Source: Planococcus soli (GTDB lineage Bacteria; Bacillota; Bacilli; Bacillales_A; Planococcaceae). From it: 64,000 nt of DNA. The notes under the pieces were generated by a model. That model was given only the letters and a program-made list of their open reading frames with translations, did no database searches and had not been told where the DNA came from. Positions within the stretch are counted from its first letter, which is position 1. Each line of letters starts with the position of its first letter. Made by a program: the position numbers and the translations under genes. The DNA is taken from NCBI RefSeq assembly GCF_016881065.1, contig NZ_WXYN01000011.1:62270-126269 (forward strand), written 5' to 3'. Below, in pieces: positions 7,968-15,675 of this stretch.

Positions 7968-9521
7968 ATGAATTTAATGTCATGCGTTCATGAAATTGCT
8001 GAGCAGGATTCTGCCAGAGTCGCTTACAGCTTTATGGGGAAAGATACGAGCTACGGTGAATTCGATCAGTCTGTTGCTGTTTTTGCTGGTGCTTTGCGAG
8101 GGTTAGGCGTGGAAAAAGGGGACCATGTCGCATTTCTTTTAGGCAACACACCACATTTTTTAATTTCTTTATACGCCACGATGCGTTTGGGCGCTACAGC
8201 AGTGCCAATCAATCCTATTTACAGCCCGGATGAAATCGCTTACATCGTTAATAACAGCGATGCCAAAGTAGTTGTAGCGCTTGATATGCTTTTGCCGCTT
8301 GTGGAAGGAGCGCATAAGGCGCTGCCGGCTGTTGAATCTTATATCATTTGCGAGATAGATCCGTCGACTCCAGAGAAAATGGGGCAACTCTCTGAAGAAG
8401 TGAAAGGAAAAGTCCATTCGTTTACAGGACTGTTAGGCAAATCAATGCCGCATGCTGGATTTGCGGAAGTCCAAGCAGACGATAATGCAGTTATTTTGTA
8501 TACATCTGGTACGACTGGAAAACCAAAAGGAGCCATGCTGACGCATCAAAACTTATACTCGAACGCGCGTGATGTCGGTGAATACCTCCAAATCGGTGAA
8601 AATGACCGAGTGGTGGCAACACTGCCAGTATTTCATGTATTCGCACTGACGGTAGTCGTAAATGCACCTCTTTTGCAAGGCGCAACGATTGTCTTGGTGC
8701 CGCGCTTTAATCCGAAAGAGGTATTCGAAGCGATCAAGACGTCCAAAGCGAGCGTTTTTGCCGGAGTACCGACCATGTTCAACTTCATGAACCAATTGCC
8801 GGATGTCGACCCTGCTGATTTCGCTTCTGTGCGTTTGGCGGTTTCTGGTGGTTCTGCGATGCCGGTGGCTTTACTTCATAGCTTTGAAGACAAATTCAAT
8901 GTCCGTATTTCAGAAGGCTATGGGTTGTCTGAAGCTTCGCCAGTTACTTGCTTTAACCCGATTGACCGCGAGCGGAAAGCCGGTTCGATCGGAACTTCCA
9001 TTATCAATGTGGAAAATAAAGTCGTCAATGAGCTGGGTGAAGAAGTGGCTGCGAATGAAGTCGGAGAGTTGATCGTCCGCGGACAGAACGTCATGAAGGG
9101 TTATTATAAAATGCCTGAAGAAACTGCTTCAGCAATTCGCGATGGATGGCTGTACACAGGGGACTTGGCCCGTGTTGATGAAGAAGGCTATTTCTATATC
9201 GTAGACCGTAAGAAAGACATGATCATTGTAGGGGGCTATAACGTCTATCCGCGCGAAGTCGAAGAAGTGCTGTTTGCACATCCAGCCGTTTTGGAAGCAG
9301 CAGTTGTCGGCTTGCCGGATCCGGATTTTGGCGAAGCGGTAAACGCCTATGTCGTGCTGAAGGATCCCGCTGTCTCGGTGGAAGAACTGAAAGTGTATTG
9401 CGCAGAGCATTTAGCGAAATACAAAGTTCCAAGACAATTTGAAGTGTTGGAAGAATTGCCGAAAAATACAACTGGTAAAATTCTACGCCGCTCGCTAAAA
9501 GATCAGGCGATGCAAAAATAA
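7968..9521 (+). CDS. lcfB: Long-chain acyl-CoA ligase
   Basis: A 517-residue AMP-forming synthetase. The P-loop-like YTSGTTGKPKGAMLTH is at about 177-192, and SEGYGLSEASPVTC and the hinge region YTGDLARVDEEGYF are also visible. RKKDMIIVGGYNVYPREVEE follows. The C-terminal catalytic lysine is in PKNTTGKILRR. It activates long-chain fatty acids with ATP and CoA for beta-oxidation. I prefer the ATG at 7968, because AGAGGG is about six bases before it; the ATG at 7962 is too close. The FadR-type box upstream implies repression until acyl-CoA accumulates. Position and regulation match B. subtilis lcfB (yhfL). Confidence 0.92.
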   Translation: MNLMSCVHEIAEQDSARVAYSFMGKDTSYGEFDQSVAVFAGALRGLGVEKGDHVAFLLGNTPHFLISLYATMRLGATAVPINPIYSPDEIAYIVNNSDAKVVVALDMLLPLVEGAHKALPAVESYIICEIDPSTPEKMGQLSEEVKGKVHSFTGLLGKSMPHAGFAEVQADDNAVILYTSGTTGKPKGAMLTHQNLYSNARDVGEYLQIGENDRVVATLPVFHVFALTVVVNAPLLQGATIVLVPRFNPKEVFEAIKTSKASVFAGVPTMFNFMNQLPDVDPADFASVRLAVSGGSAMPVALLHSFEDKFNVRISEGYGLSEASPVTCFNPIDRERKAGSIGTSIINVENKVVNELGEEVAANEVGELIVRGQNVMKGYYKMPEETASAIRDGWLYTGDLARVDEEGYFYIVDRKKDMIIVGGYNVYPREVEEVLFAHPAVLEAAVVGLPDPDFGEAVNAYVVLKDPAVSVEELKVYCAEHLAKYKVPRQFEVLEELPKNTTGKILRRSLKDQAMQK

Positions 9522-9535
9522 ATTGGTTAAGAGTA

Positions 9536-9562
9536 GCTCCGGCATAAAACCCGGAGCCTTTT
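9536..9562 (+). terminator. Terminator after lcfB
   Basis: GCTCCGG and CCGGAGC pair around an eight-base loop, followed by CTTTTGCTGTTT. Confidence 0.75.
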
Positions 9563-9623
9563 GCTGTTTAAAGGTCAAAAGGTCAGCTCTTTTTCCATCA
9601 TTGATGCCTTGATTAGAATTTGA

Positions 9624-9652
9624 TTGAAAAAACTGACATTTTTGATTATAGT
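9624..9652 (+). promoter_or_regulatory. SigA-type promoter of S9 peptidase gene
   Basis: TTGAAA (9624-9629) and TATAGT (9647-9652) with 17 bases between them, about 50 bases before the gene start. Confidence 0.55.
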
Positions 9653-9704
9653 TAAGGGGTAGTATTACGAATTTCGAAATAGTTAGATTCGAGGAGGAAA
9701 TAGA

Positions 9705-11681
9705 ATGGCGAAAAAAGCAGTGGAAATTAAGGATTTAACCCAATTGGTTTCAGTAACAGACCCACAGATTTCACCAGATGGAAAAAGAGCGGTGTTTGTC
9801 CATACAAAAATTGATGAAGAAGAAAATACATATAGATCCCATCTATACCATATTGACCTGATAACCGGACAGCGGGCGCAGTGGACACATGGCAAGGAAC
9901 GGGTGAGTTCACCACGGTGGTCAGCTGATGGTACGGCTGTGGCTTTTTTATCGGATCGGGACGAAAAAAATCAGTTGTTCGTGATGTCGGCTGCTGGCGG
10001 GGAAGCACGGTCGCTGACAGATTTCGAAAAAGGGGTCAATGGATTTGAGTGGTCGCCGTGCGGCACTAAAATTTGGTTTACTGCATTGGCGAAAGAAGGG
10101 AAAACGTTCACGGCTAAGGAAGAAAAAGAAGAAAAGAAACAGCCTGAACCGTATCATGTCGACAAAATGAAATACAAGATGGACGGCATGGGCTTATTGC
10201 CCAAAGACTTTCATCGCCATATTGGATCGGTGCATATCGACTCAAAGAAAGTAGAGCAGCTGACGGAAGGAAGCTACCATTACGGCCTCGAAGCTGTCTC
10301 GCATGATGGCAAAAAACTGATTTATGGTGTAACTCGTGAGGAGAATCTGGATTTTGTCTTCCGGCAGCCTCTTTATATTTATAATCTGGAGACTAAAAAG
10401 GAATCGGTACTGATCGAAGAAGAAGGTTATTTCGGTGGCGTGGCTTTTTCATTCGACGATTCAAAGGTCGCTTTTGTAGGAAGCATGCGACAGTATGAAA
10501 ATGCGACACATACAGAAATTTATGTAGCGGATTTAAACGGCCAAACCCGCATCTGTCTAACCGAAGGGTTGGATGTGCCTGTCGGTGATTATGTGGTGGC
10601 CGATCACCAGCAGGGGGCGGCTGCACCGGGTGTTGTGTGGACGAAAGAGGATCATTTGTATTTCCAAGTCTCGACGATGGGAGATGTACGCCTGTATTTC
10701 GCTTCACTTGATGGCATGATTTTTCCAGCTTCTCCTGATATGGAACATGTTTACGGCTATGATGTTTCGAAAGATGGCGAATTTGCGATTGCAGCTATCA
10801 GCAATCCAGTCAATCCAGGTGAATTGTACCGTTTGACGATTGCGGCGGGTGAACGTGAGGCATTAACTGGTTTCAACCAGGAATTCCTGGAAAACACAGA
10901 GTTGACTGAAGCACAGCCAATCGTTGCAAAAGGATCAAAAGATTGGCCAGTCCATGGCTGGCTGATGAAGCCGTATGGCTATAAGGACGGCCAGAAATAC
11001 CCGTTGGTTGTCAATATTCATGGCGGACCGCATGCTATGTATGCCAATACCTTTGTCCATGAAATGCAATTGCTGGCAGCACGCGGCTTTGGCGTTCTGT
11101 ATGTTAACCCGCGCGGCAGCCATGGCTATAGCCAGGAGTTTGTCGACGCAGTGCGCGGCGATTATGGCGGGGGCGATTACGAAGACATCATGAATTCGGT
11201 CACCGATACGGTGGAATCGAACGACTGGATTGATGCTGACCGTTTAGGTGTTACCGGCGGAAGCTATGGCGGTTTCATGACCAACTGGATTGTCGGTCAT
11301 TCAAACCGTTTCAAAGCGGCGGTGACCCAGCGCTCCATCTCCAACTGGGTGTCGTTCTTCGGCGTTTCGGACATCGGCTATTATTTCAGTGACTGGCAGA
11401 TTGGTGCAGATATGACGGATGTCGACAAACTATGGGAGCATTCGCCATTGAAGTACGCCAAGAATGTAGAAACTCCGTTGCTGATCCTTCATTCAGAAAA
11501 TGATTACCGCTGTCCGATCGAACAGTCGGAACAATTGTATGTAACATTGAAGAGCATGGGCAAAGAAACGGAATTTGTCCGTTTCCCGGAAGCTGACCAC
11601 AATTTATCGCGAACCGGCAAACCGAATCTTCGCTTCGCACGTCTCGAGCAGATTACGGGTTGGATGGAAAAATATTTGTAA
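9705..11681 (+). CDS. S9 family prolyl oligopeptidase / acylaminoacyl peptidase
   Basis: A 658-residue cytoplasmic serine peptidase. The first 400 or so residues form a WD40/TolB-like beta-propeller with repeated strands (ISPDGKRAVFVH, RWSADGTAVAFLSD). The rest is an alpha/beta hydrolase domain. The catalytic triad can be placed at Ser520 (TGGSYGGFM), Asp600 (HSENDYRCP) and His632 (EADHNLSR). Enzymes of this type trim short peptides or N-acyl amino acids; YuxL of B. subtilis is similar. The ATG follows GAGGAGG. The gene is transcribed alone, with its own promoter and a strong terminator. The substrate is not known. Confidence 0.9.
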   Translation: MAKKAVEIKDLTQLVSVTDPQISPDGKRAVFVHTKIDEEENTYRSHLYHIDLITGQRAQWTHGKERVSSPRWSADGTAVAFLSDRDEKNQLFVMSAAGGEARSLTDFEKGVNGFEWSPCGTKIWFTALAKEGKTFTAKEEKEEKKQPEPYHVDKMKYKMDGMGLLPKDFHRHIGSVHIDSKKVEQLTEGSYHYGLEAVSHDGKKLIYGVTREENLDFVFRQPLYIYNLETKKESVLIEEEGYFGGVAFSFDDSKVAFVGSMRQYENATHTEIYVADLNGQTRICLTEGLDVPVGDYVVADHQQGAAAPGVVWTKEDHLYFQVSTMGDVRLYFASLDGMIFPASPDMEHVYGYDVSKDGEFAIAAISNPVNPGELYRLTIAAGEREALTGFNQEFLENTELTEAQPIVAKGSKDWPVHGWLMKPYGYKDGQKYPLVVNIHGGPHAMYANTFVHEMQLLAARGFGVLYVNPRGSHGYSQEFVDAVRGDYGGGDYEDIMNSVTDTVESNDWIDADRLGVTGGSYGGFMTNWIVGHSNRFKAAVTQRSISNWVSFFGVSDIGYYFSDWQIGADMTDVDKLWEHSPLKYAKNVETPLLILHSENDYRCPIEQSEQLYVTLKSMGKETEFVRFPEADHNLSRTGKPNLRFARLEQITGWMEKYL

Positions 11682-11687
11682 GTAGTA

Positions 11688-11723
11688 AAACGGAGCGGCT
11701 CATAAAAGCCGCTCCGTTTTTAG
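11688..11723. terminator. Bidirectional terminator between convergent genes
   Basis: AAAACGGAGCGGCT pairs fully with AGCCGCTCCGTTTT around CATAAA. It lies between the S9 peptidase and the leftward enoyl-CoA hydratase and has T tracts in both directions. Confidence 0.85.
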
Positions 11724-11751
11724 TTTGAGAAAACATAAGATTCGTTCTTCC

Positions 11752-12528
11752 TTATCTTCCTTTAAACACAGGTTTGCGCTTTTCGCCGAAAGCGGCAAGT
11801 GCTTCCATCCGGTCTTCTGTCGGGATGGTGATTTCGTAAGCCTTGCGTTCGATTTGGAGGCCAGTCTGCAAATCCGTGTTCATGCCATTCTTAACAGCGA
11901 ACTTTGCCTGTTGAAGGGCAATGGGGCCATTTGCCAAAATCGCATCGGCAAAAGCACCGGTTACTTCTGCCAGCTGTTCACGCGCTGCAACACGTGTCAC
12001 CAACCCATAATCCAGTGCTTCCGCAGACTTCAGGCGTCGGGCAGTCAATATCAATTCCAATGCTTTGGATTCTCCGATCAAGCGCGGCAAACGCTGTGTG
12101 CCGCCAGCTCCTGGAATGATGCCCAGGCTAGTTTCAGTGAGGCCAAGCAAGGTGTCATCAGCGACAATACGGAAATCACATGCCAGCGCGAGCTCCATGC
12201 CGCCGCCGAATGCAAATCCGTTCATCATAGCGATGGTCGGCTGCGGCAAGCTTTCAATGGTGGAAAATACTTCGCCGATTTTGAAAATATTGCGTTTGAC
12301 GTGCTGTTCCGTCAAATTCTTGCGTTCTTTCAAGTCCGCTCCAACGCTGAATGCTTTTTCGCCTGCCCCTGTAAACACCACAACCCGAATATCGGGATTG
12401 ATGCGGATCGCTTCCACGACCTGGCCCAGTTCGAGGAGCATGTCGTAGTTGAAGGCATTCATTGCTTCTGGCCGGTTTAAGGTAATAAAAGCTAAATTGT
12501 TTCGTTGTTCGTAATGAATTGTGTCCAT
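11752..12528 (-). CDS. Enoyl-CoA hydratase / isomerase family protein
   Basis: A 258-residue crotonase-fold protein. It has AFSVGADLKER (oxyanion-hole strand), GGGMELALACDFRI and ETSLGIIPGAGGTQRL. Glutamates stand at both positions used by true hydratases (in GGGMEL and in ETSLG), so water addition to 2-enoyl-CoA in fatty-acid or branched-chain degradation is plausible. I prefer the ATG at 12528: AAGGGGG lies six bases before it but directly abuts the ATG at 12534. It is transcribed alone and leftward. YngF-type methylglutaconyl-CoA hydratase is an alternative. Confidence 0.87.
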   Translation of the reverse strand: MDTIHYEQRNNLAFITLNRPEAMNAFNYDMLLELGQVVEAIRINPDIRVVVFTGAGEKAFSVGADLKERKNLTEQHVKRNIFKIGEVFSTIESLPQPTIAMMNGFAFGGGMELALACDFRIVADDTLLGLTETSLGIIPGAGGTQRLPRLIGESKALELILTARRLKSAEALDYGLVTRVAAREQLAEVTGAFADAILANGPIALQQAKFAVKNGMNTDLQTGLQIERKAYEITIPTEDRMEALAAFGEKRKPVFKGR

Positions 12529-12629
12529 TTTCATCCCCCTTGTGTCGTTCCATCCGTTAAAAACATACCACTTTTTGGACTATTTCGCTATCAGACTCTA
12601 TAATGAAATCCATGGGAGGGACTGCACTT

Positions 12630-14246
12630 ATGAATCAAATTACGTTTATCCGCATCTTCCGGATTGTCTGGCTGGCAGTCAAAATCTTTTTGCAAGTGAC
12701 GTTCTTCCAGAAGAGAAATCGTGGAAATTGGAACCCGCTCGTTGAAAAAAGATGGAACGAGATGATAACAAAGCAAGCTAAAGAATATAAGAACCTGGCA
12801 TTGAAGCTGGGCGGACTTATGATTAAATTGGGCCAGTTCTTGTCAACACGGGCAGACATCATGCCGCCTTCATTTCTTGCAGAATTGGAAGGGTTGACTG
12901 ACCGGGTACCATCCGTTCCAAGAAAGAGCATCGTCTCGGTGCTGGAGCAGGAATGGAATACACCGCATACGAATTACCTGGAGCAATTGTCGGATTCGGC
13001 AGTTGCATCAGCTTCTATTGGTGAAGTATATAAAGGCGTATTGAAAAACGGCATGGAAGTGGCCGTCAAAGTACAGCGGCCAGGAACAGACCGTATTTTG
13101 CGCGCGGATTTCAAAGCAATCCGCATCGTCATCTGGATGGCTGAAAAGTTCACTCCGTATGCCAAACAAATTGATTTTAAATTATTATATGCGGAAATGA
13201 CAGAGACGATTGGTGCGGAATTGAATTTTTTGAAAGAGCTTCAGAATGGCCGTTCTTTTGCCGATCGCTTTGACGCTATGGAAGGTGTGCGCATTCCGCT
13301 GTATTTTGATGAATTTACGACGCGGCGTGTATTGGTCATGGAATGGATCGAAGGGGCGCGCATCACAGACTTGGCATTCATCGAAAAAAATGAACTGGAC
13401 CGCCATGAAATTTCAGAGCGGCTGTTTATTTTATTCCTGGAGCAGGTTTTGTACGGTGGGCAATTCCACGCAGATCCTCATGGAGGCAACATCCTGCTGG
13501 AACCGGACGGCGGAATCGTCCTGATCGATTTCGGTATGATTGGCAATATCAGCAAGAAGGATTCCCAAGCGGTATTAAGGGCAGCGGAAGGCGTCATCTT
13601 CAAGAACTACGATCAAGTGCTTGATTCACTCGAAGACCTCCGGTTCTTATTGCCGCAGGCCGATCGTGCAGTATTAGGAGATGCCATTTCCCGTCTTATC
13701 ACCGCTTACGAATCGAACGAACTTTCGCAAATGGACAGTTTTGTCGTTGAGCGCCTATTACAGGACATGCAGGAAATCGTCCGGACACAACCGGTTCAAC
13801 TGCCTGCAGAGTTTGCCTTTTTTGGACGGGCTGCTTCCATTTTTGTCGGCGTCCTGCATGTATTGGATCCCAATGTGGACTTGCTGGCGCTTGCCAGACC
13901 AAGAATATTGGAATGGGCTTCTTCACAGAAAGAAGGCAAAGGCATCTTTGGAAAAGAGGATGTCCTGCGCTGGGCACTGAACGCGACGGGGCCATTGCGT
14001 GTATTTCCACAAAAAGTCATCAACTACCTGGAGGAACCGGAACGTCTCCGTCATTACCTCGAAAATCGGGATGGCCGGGAACGGGAGTATCGGCGTGATT
14101 TGCAATCCCGGATGTTTGCCGGGATTTTCACCATCATTTCATTTACCGGAATTTCTGTTTCTGTTTGGTTCTGGAACGAACCGTACTTATGGGTTTCCTC
14201 GGTATTTTTCGTCGGTTCCCTATGGGCTTACCGCTCCATTAAATAA
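12630..14246 (+). CDS. ABC1/UbiB-type atypical kinase
   Basis: A 538-residue UbiB-family protein. The signature KxGQ is in IKLGQFLSTRADIMP (residues 66-69), followed by an Ala-rich loop ASASIGEVYKG in place of the normal P-loop and by AVKVQRPG. HADPHGGNIL and LIDFGMIG form the catalytic and metal-binding loops. Two hydrophobic helices at the C-terminus (FAGIFTIISFTGISVSVWF and a final segment) anchor it in the membrane. UbiB proteins support quinone synthesis or lipid handling; here menaquinone metabolism would be the guess. I chose the ATG at 12630, nine bases after GGGAGGG, over an earlier ATG with no such site. Confidence 0.87.
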   Translation: MNQITFIRIFRIVWLAVKIFLQVTFFQKRNRGNWNPLVEKRWNEMITKQAKEYKNLALKLGGLMIKLGQFLSTRADIMPPSFLAELEGLTDRVPSVPRKSIVSVLEQEWNTPHTNYLEQLSDSAVASASIGEVYKGVLKNGMEVAVKVQRPGTDRILRADFKAIRIVIWMAEKFTPYAKQIDFKLLYAEMTETIGAELNFLKELQNGRSFADRFDAMEGVRIPLYFDEFTTRRVLVMEWIEGARITDLAFIEKNELDRHEISERLFILFLEQVLYGGQFHADPHGGNILLEPDGGIVLIDFGMIGNISKKDSQAVLRAAEGVIFKNYDQVLDSLEDLRFLLPQADRAVLGDAISRLITAYESNELSQMDSFVVERLLQDMQEIVRTQPVQLPAEFAFFGRAASIFVGVLHVLDPNVDLLALARPRILEWASSQKEGKGIFGKEDVLRWALNATGPLRVFPQKVINYLEEPERLRHYLENRDGREREYRRDLQSRMFAGIFTIISFTGISVSVWFWNEPYLWVSSVFFVGSLWAYRSIK

Positions 14247-14256
14247 GCAAGGAAAA

Positions 14257-14310
14257 AATAAAGAGCTGTCGCCAAAGTCATTGCTATGACTTCGGCGACA
14301 GCTCTTTATT
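14257..14310. terminator. Very strong bidirectional hairpin between ubiB-like gene and comK
   Basis: Arms of 24 bases with one mismatch (starting AATAAAGAGCTGTCGCC) around TTGCTA. On the minus strand it ends in TTTATTTTTT, so it can end comK transcripts as well as the rightward kinase transcript. Confidence 0.85.
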
Positions 14311-14456
14311 CATATAGTAGAAACGGATGGGTGAAGATAGAAAGCTTTTGCAGTAAGGAACAGAGGTCCATATGCAGTGGCTCCATATGGAAAATGCTGC
14401 GCGGCAATGGGGATGTGGCCTTTACAGGGAACATTTTGCATATTGAAAAGCAGAAT

Positions 14457-15011
14457 TTATTCGAGCGGCTGCTGTTTGCGCGGAGGGAAGGTCCGTTTTG
14501 TCACATAAGCCATAGGATGGTGATGAACACGCTGCGCCTTTTTGAAGTAACGGCGCAGCGAACCGGCAAAAGAATGCTGATTCCGTAAAGCGATGGGAGA
14601 CACATCCAAATAAACCGTCTCGCTGTTGCTTAAGTATATAATGCTGCCTTTGCCGCTGCTGTCGCTTTCGATCAAATCGATGGCATCGTAATTAAACCAA
14701 ACGCATTCTTTGTTTTTTGGAGAGTGTGTCGGGAAGAAAATGAGTGGATTGCCGTAATACTCGCCTATGATGACAGGGGGCTTGTGTTTTACGCCGACAG
14801 CTTTTTGGGCATAGAGTGTGGCACTTTCCAGCGAAGCGCGATAGAATCGGCAAGAAGTTGTCACTGTTTTATAAACCGCTTCTTCAACGATAAATTCACT
14901 GCGGTCTTCAATCACACGCATCCAGGTGCGATGGCCATCCGAATAGGGTAAAAGGGCATAAGTATTTGCGCAGATCGTATACGAATGTGGTCTATGGTTC
15001 TTTTTGCTCAT
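14457..15011 (-). CDS. comK: Competence transcription factor ComK
   Basis: A 184-residue protein, close to the 192 of B. subtilis ComK. Family marks are SCRFYRASLESA, KHKPPVII, IFFPTHSPKNKECVWFN, the strand-and-turn YLSNSETVYLDVS and SFAGSLRRYFKKAQ. ComK is the master activator of DNA-uptake genes; it binds AT boxes as a tetramer and is normally destroyed by MecA/ClpCP. AGGGGG lies upstream of the ATG. It is divergent from the IDEAL-domain gene, and the shared upstream region carries ComK-type AT boxes, which suggests positive autoregulation. The C-terminal tail (QRVHHHPMAYVTKRTFPPRKQQPLE) differs from the MecA-contact end of the B. subtilis protein. Confidence 0.88.
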   Translation of the reverse strand: MSKKNHRPHSYTICANTYALLPYSDGHRTWMRVIEDRSEFIVEEAVYKTVTTSCRFYRASLESATLYAQKAVGVKHKPPVIIGEYYGNPLIFFPTHSPKNKECVWFNYDAIDLIESDSSGKGSIIYLSNSETVYLDVSPIALRNQHSFAGSLRRYFKKAQRVHHHPMAYVTKRTFPPRKQQPLE

Positions 15012-15056
15012 GAAGATTAACCCCCTAAATTTACTTTACATACCTTATTATAATAA

Positions 15057-15101
15057 AAAATGGAAATTTCGCAATGCGCATTAGATTGAAAATAAAATTT
15101 T
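15057..15101. promoter_or_regulatory. Candidate ComK box (two AT boxes)
   Basis: AAAA-TAAAA-TTTT (15089-15101) is a perfect AT box of the AAAA-N5-TTTT form. AAAA-TGGAA-ATTT (15057-15069) matches at seven of eight fixed bases. They are 19 bases apart, close to one of the known ComK spacings (18). The region lies between divergent comK and the IDEAL gene. Low-complexity AT sequence makes chance matches possible. Confidence 0.5.
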
Positions 15102-15188
15102 TTCTATTTCATCGGAATTTTCAAATAAATCTTGATTTATCCTCTTTGTCTAATGTATACTAATGAAAAGCATTCGGGGTGAAGAAGA

Positions 15189-15431
15189 ATGGAAAACTAT
15201 TATTCTTATGCTGATTTCATGAAAGCGATGGCTCAAACAAAAAAAATCACAGAAGCGGAAAAACTGCTGAATGACATCTACTTGGATCTGTTCTTAAAGC
15301 ATGTACACCGTTCCCAACAGGAAGCACAGCTGTTGACTCTTATCGATGAAGCCCTGGATAGTCATGATCAAAAAGCGTTCATCACATATGCCGCTCAATT
15401 ACAAAGTTTAAAGCATGAAGAAGCTGAATAA
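15189..15431 (+). CDS. IDEAL-domain protein next to comK (YhzC-like)
   Basis: An 80-residue protein. The second half, LLTLIDEALDSHDQKAFITYAAQL (about residues 49-72), is a clear IDEAL motif, the helix pair named from its sequence and common in short Bacillales proteins. The N-terminal half is helical and charged. RBS is GGGGTGAAGAAG. It is divergent from comK, the place held by yhzC beside comK in B. subtilis, so the pairing is conserved. A role in competence is possible but unproven. A strong terminator follows at once, so it is a single-gene unit. Confidence 0.75.
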   Translation: MENYYSYADFMKAMAQTKKITEAEKLLNDIYLDLFLKHVHRSQQEAQLLTLIDEALDSHDQKAFITYAAQLQSLKHEEAE

Positions 15432-15454
15432 ATGGCTGCTTGAAAAGAGTCTTG

Positions 15455-15492
15455 AAAAAAGGGAAGCCGGATGGATCCGGCTTCCCTTTTTG
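15455..15492 (+). terminator. Terminator after the IDEAL gene
   Basis: AAGGGAAGCCGGAT pairs perfectly with ATCCGGCTTCCCTT around GG and is followed by TTTGTTTTG. Confidence 0.88.
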
Positions 15493-15591
15493 TTTTGCAA
15501 TTTTTGAGAACCACAAAACTTCTGTTTAGGGAAAAGCACTTCCAGGATTAAAACCCATTATTGCTCACTATTTTTTAGCAGGCCGCACAAA

Positions 15592-15605
15592 AAAACATAC
15601 GTTCG
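15592..15605. promoter_or_regulatory. Candidate LexA (SOS) box upstream of uvrB
   Basis: AAAACATACGTTCG resembles the Bacillus LexA consensus CGAAC-RNRY-GTTYC at 11 of 14 positions. Its right half and centre are intact. It sits about 70 bases before uvrB, a known SOS gene in B. subtilis. Confidence 0.5.
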
Positions 15606-15675
15606 CTTTTTGTTAGTGGTTTTTTAGGGCATATGGTAAAGTAGAGGTATTGAAAGAACGGGAGGACGTCATATC

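Noticed and set aside
9571-9590. GGTCAAAAGGTCAG as a CtsR site before the S9 peptidase
   Set aside because: The repeats lack the three-base spacing of CtsR operators and lie upstream of the proposed promoter.
11725-12480. 251-codon rightward frame
   Set aside because: Antisense to the enoyl-CoA hydratase gene, which has all catalytic motifs.
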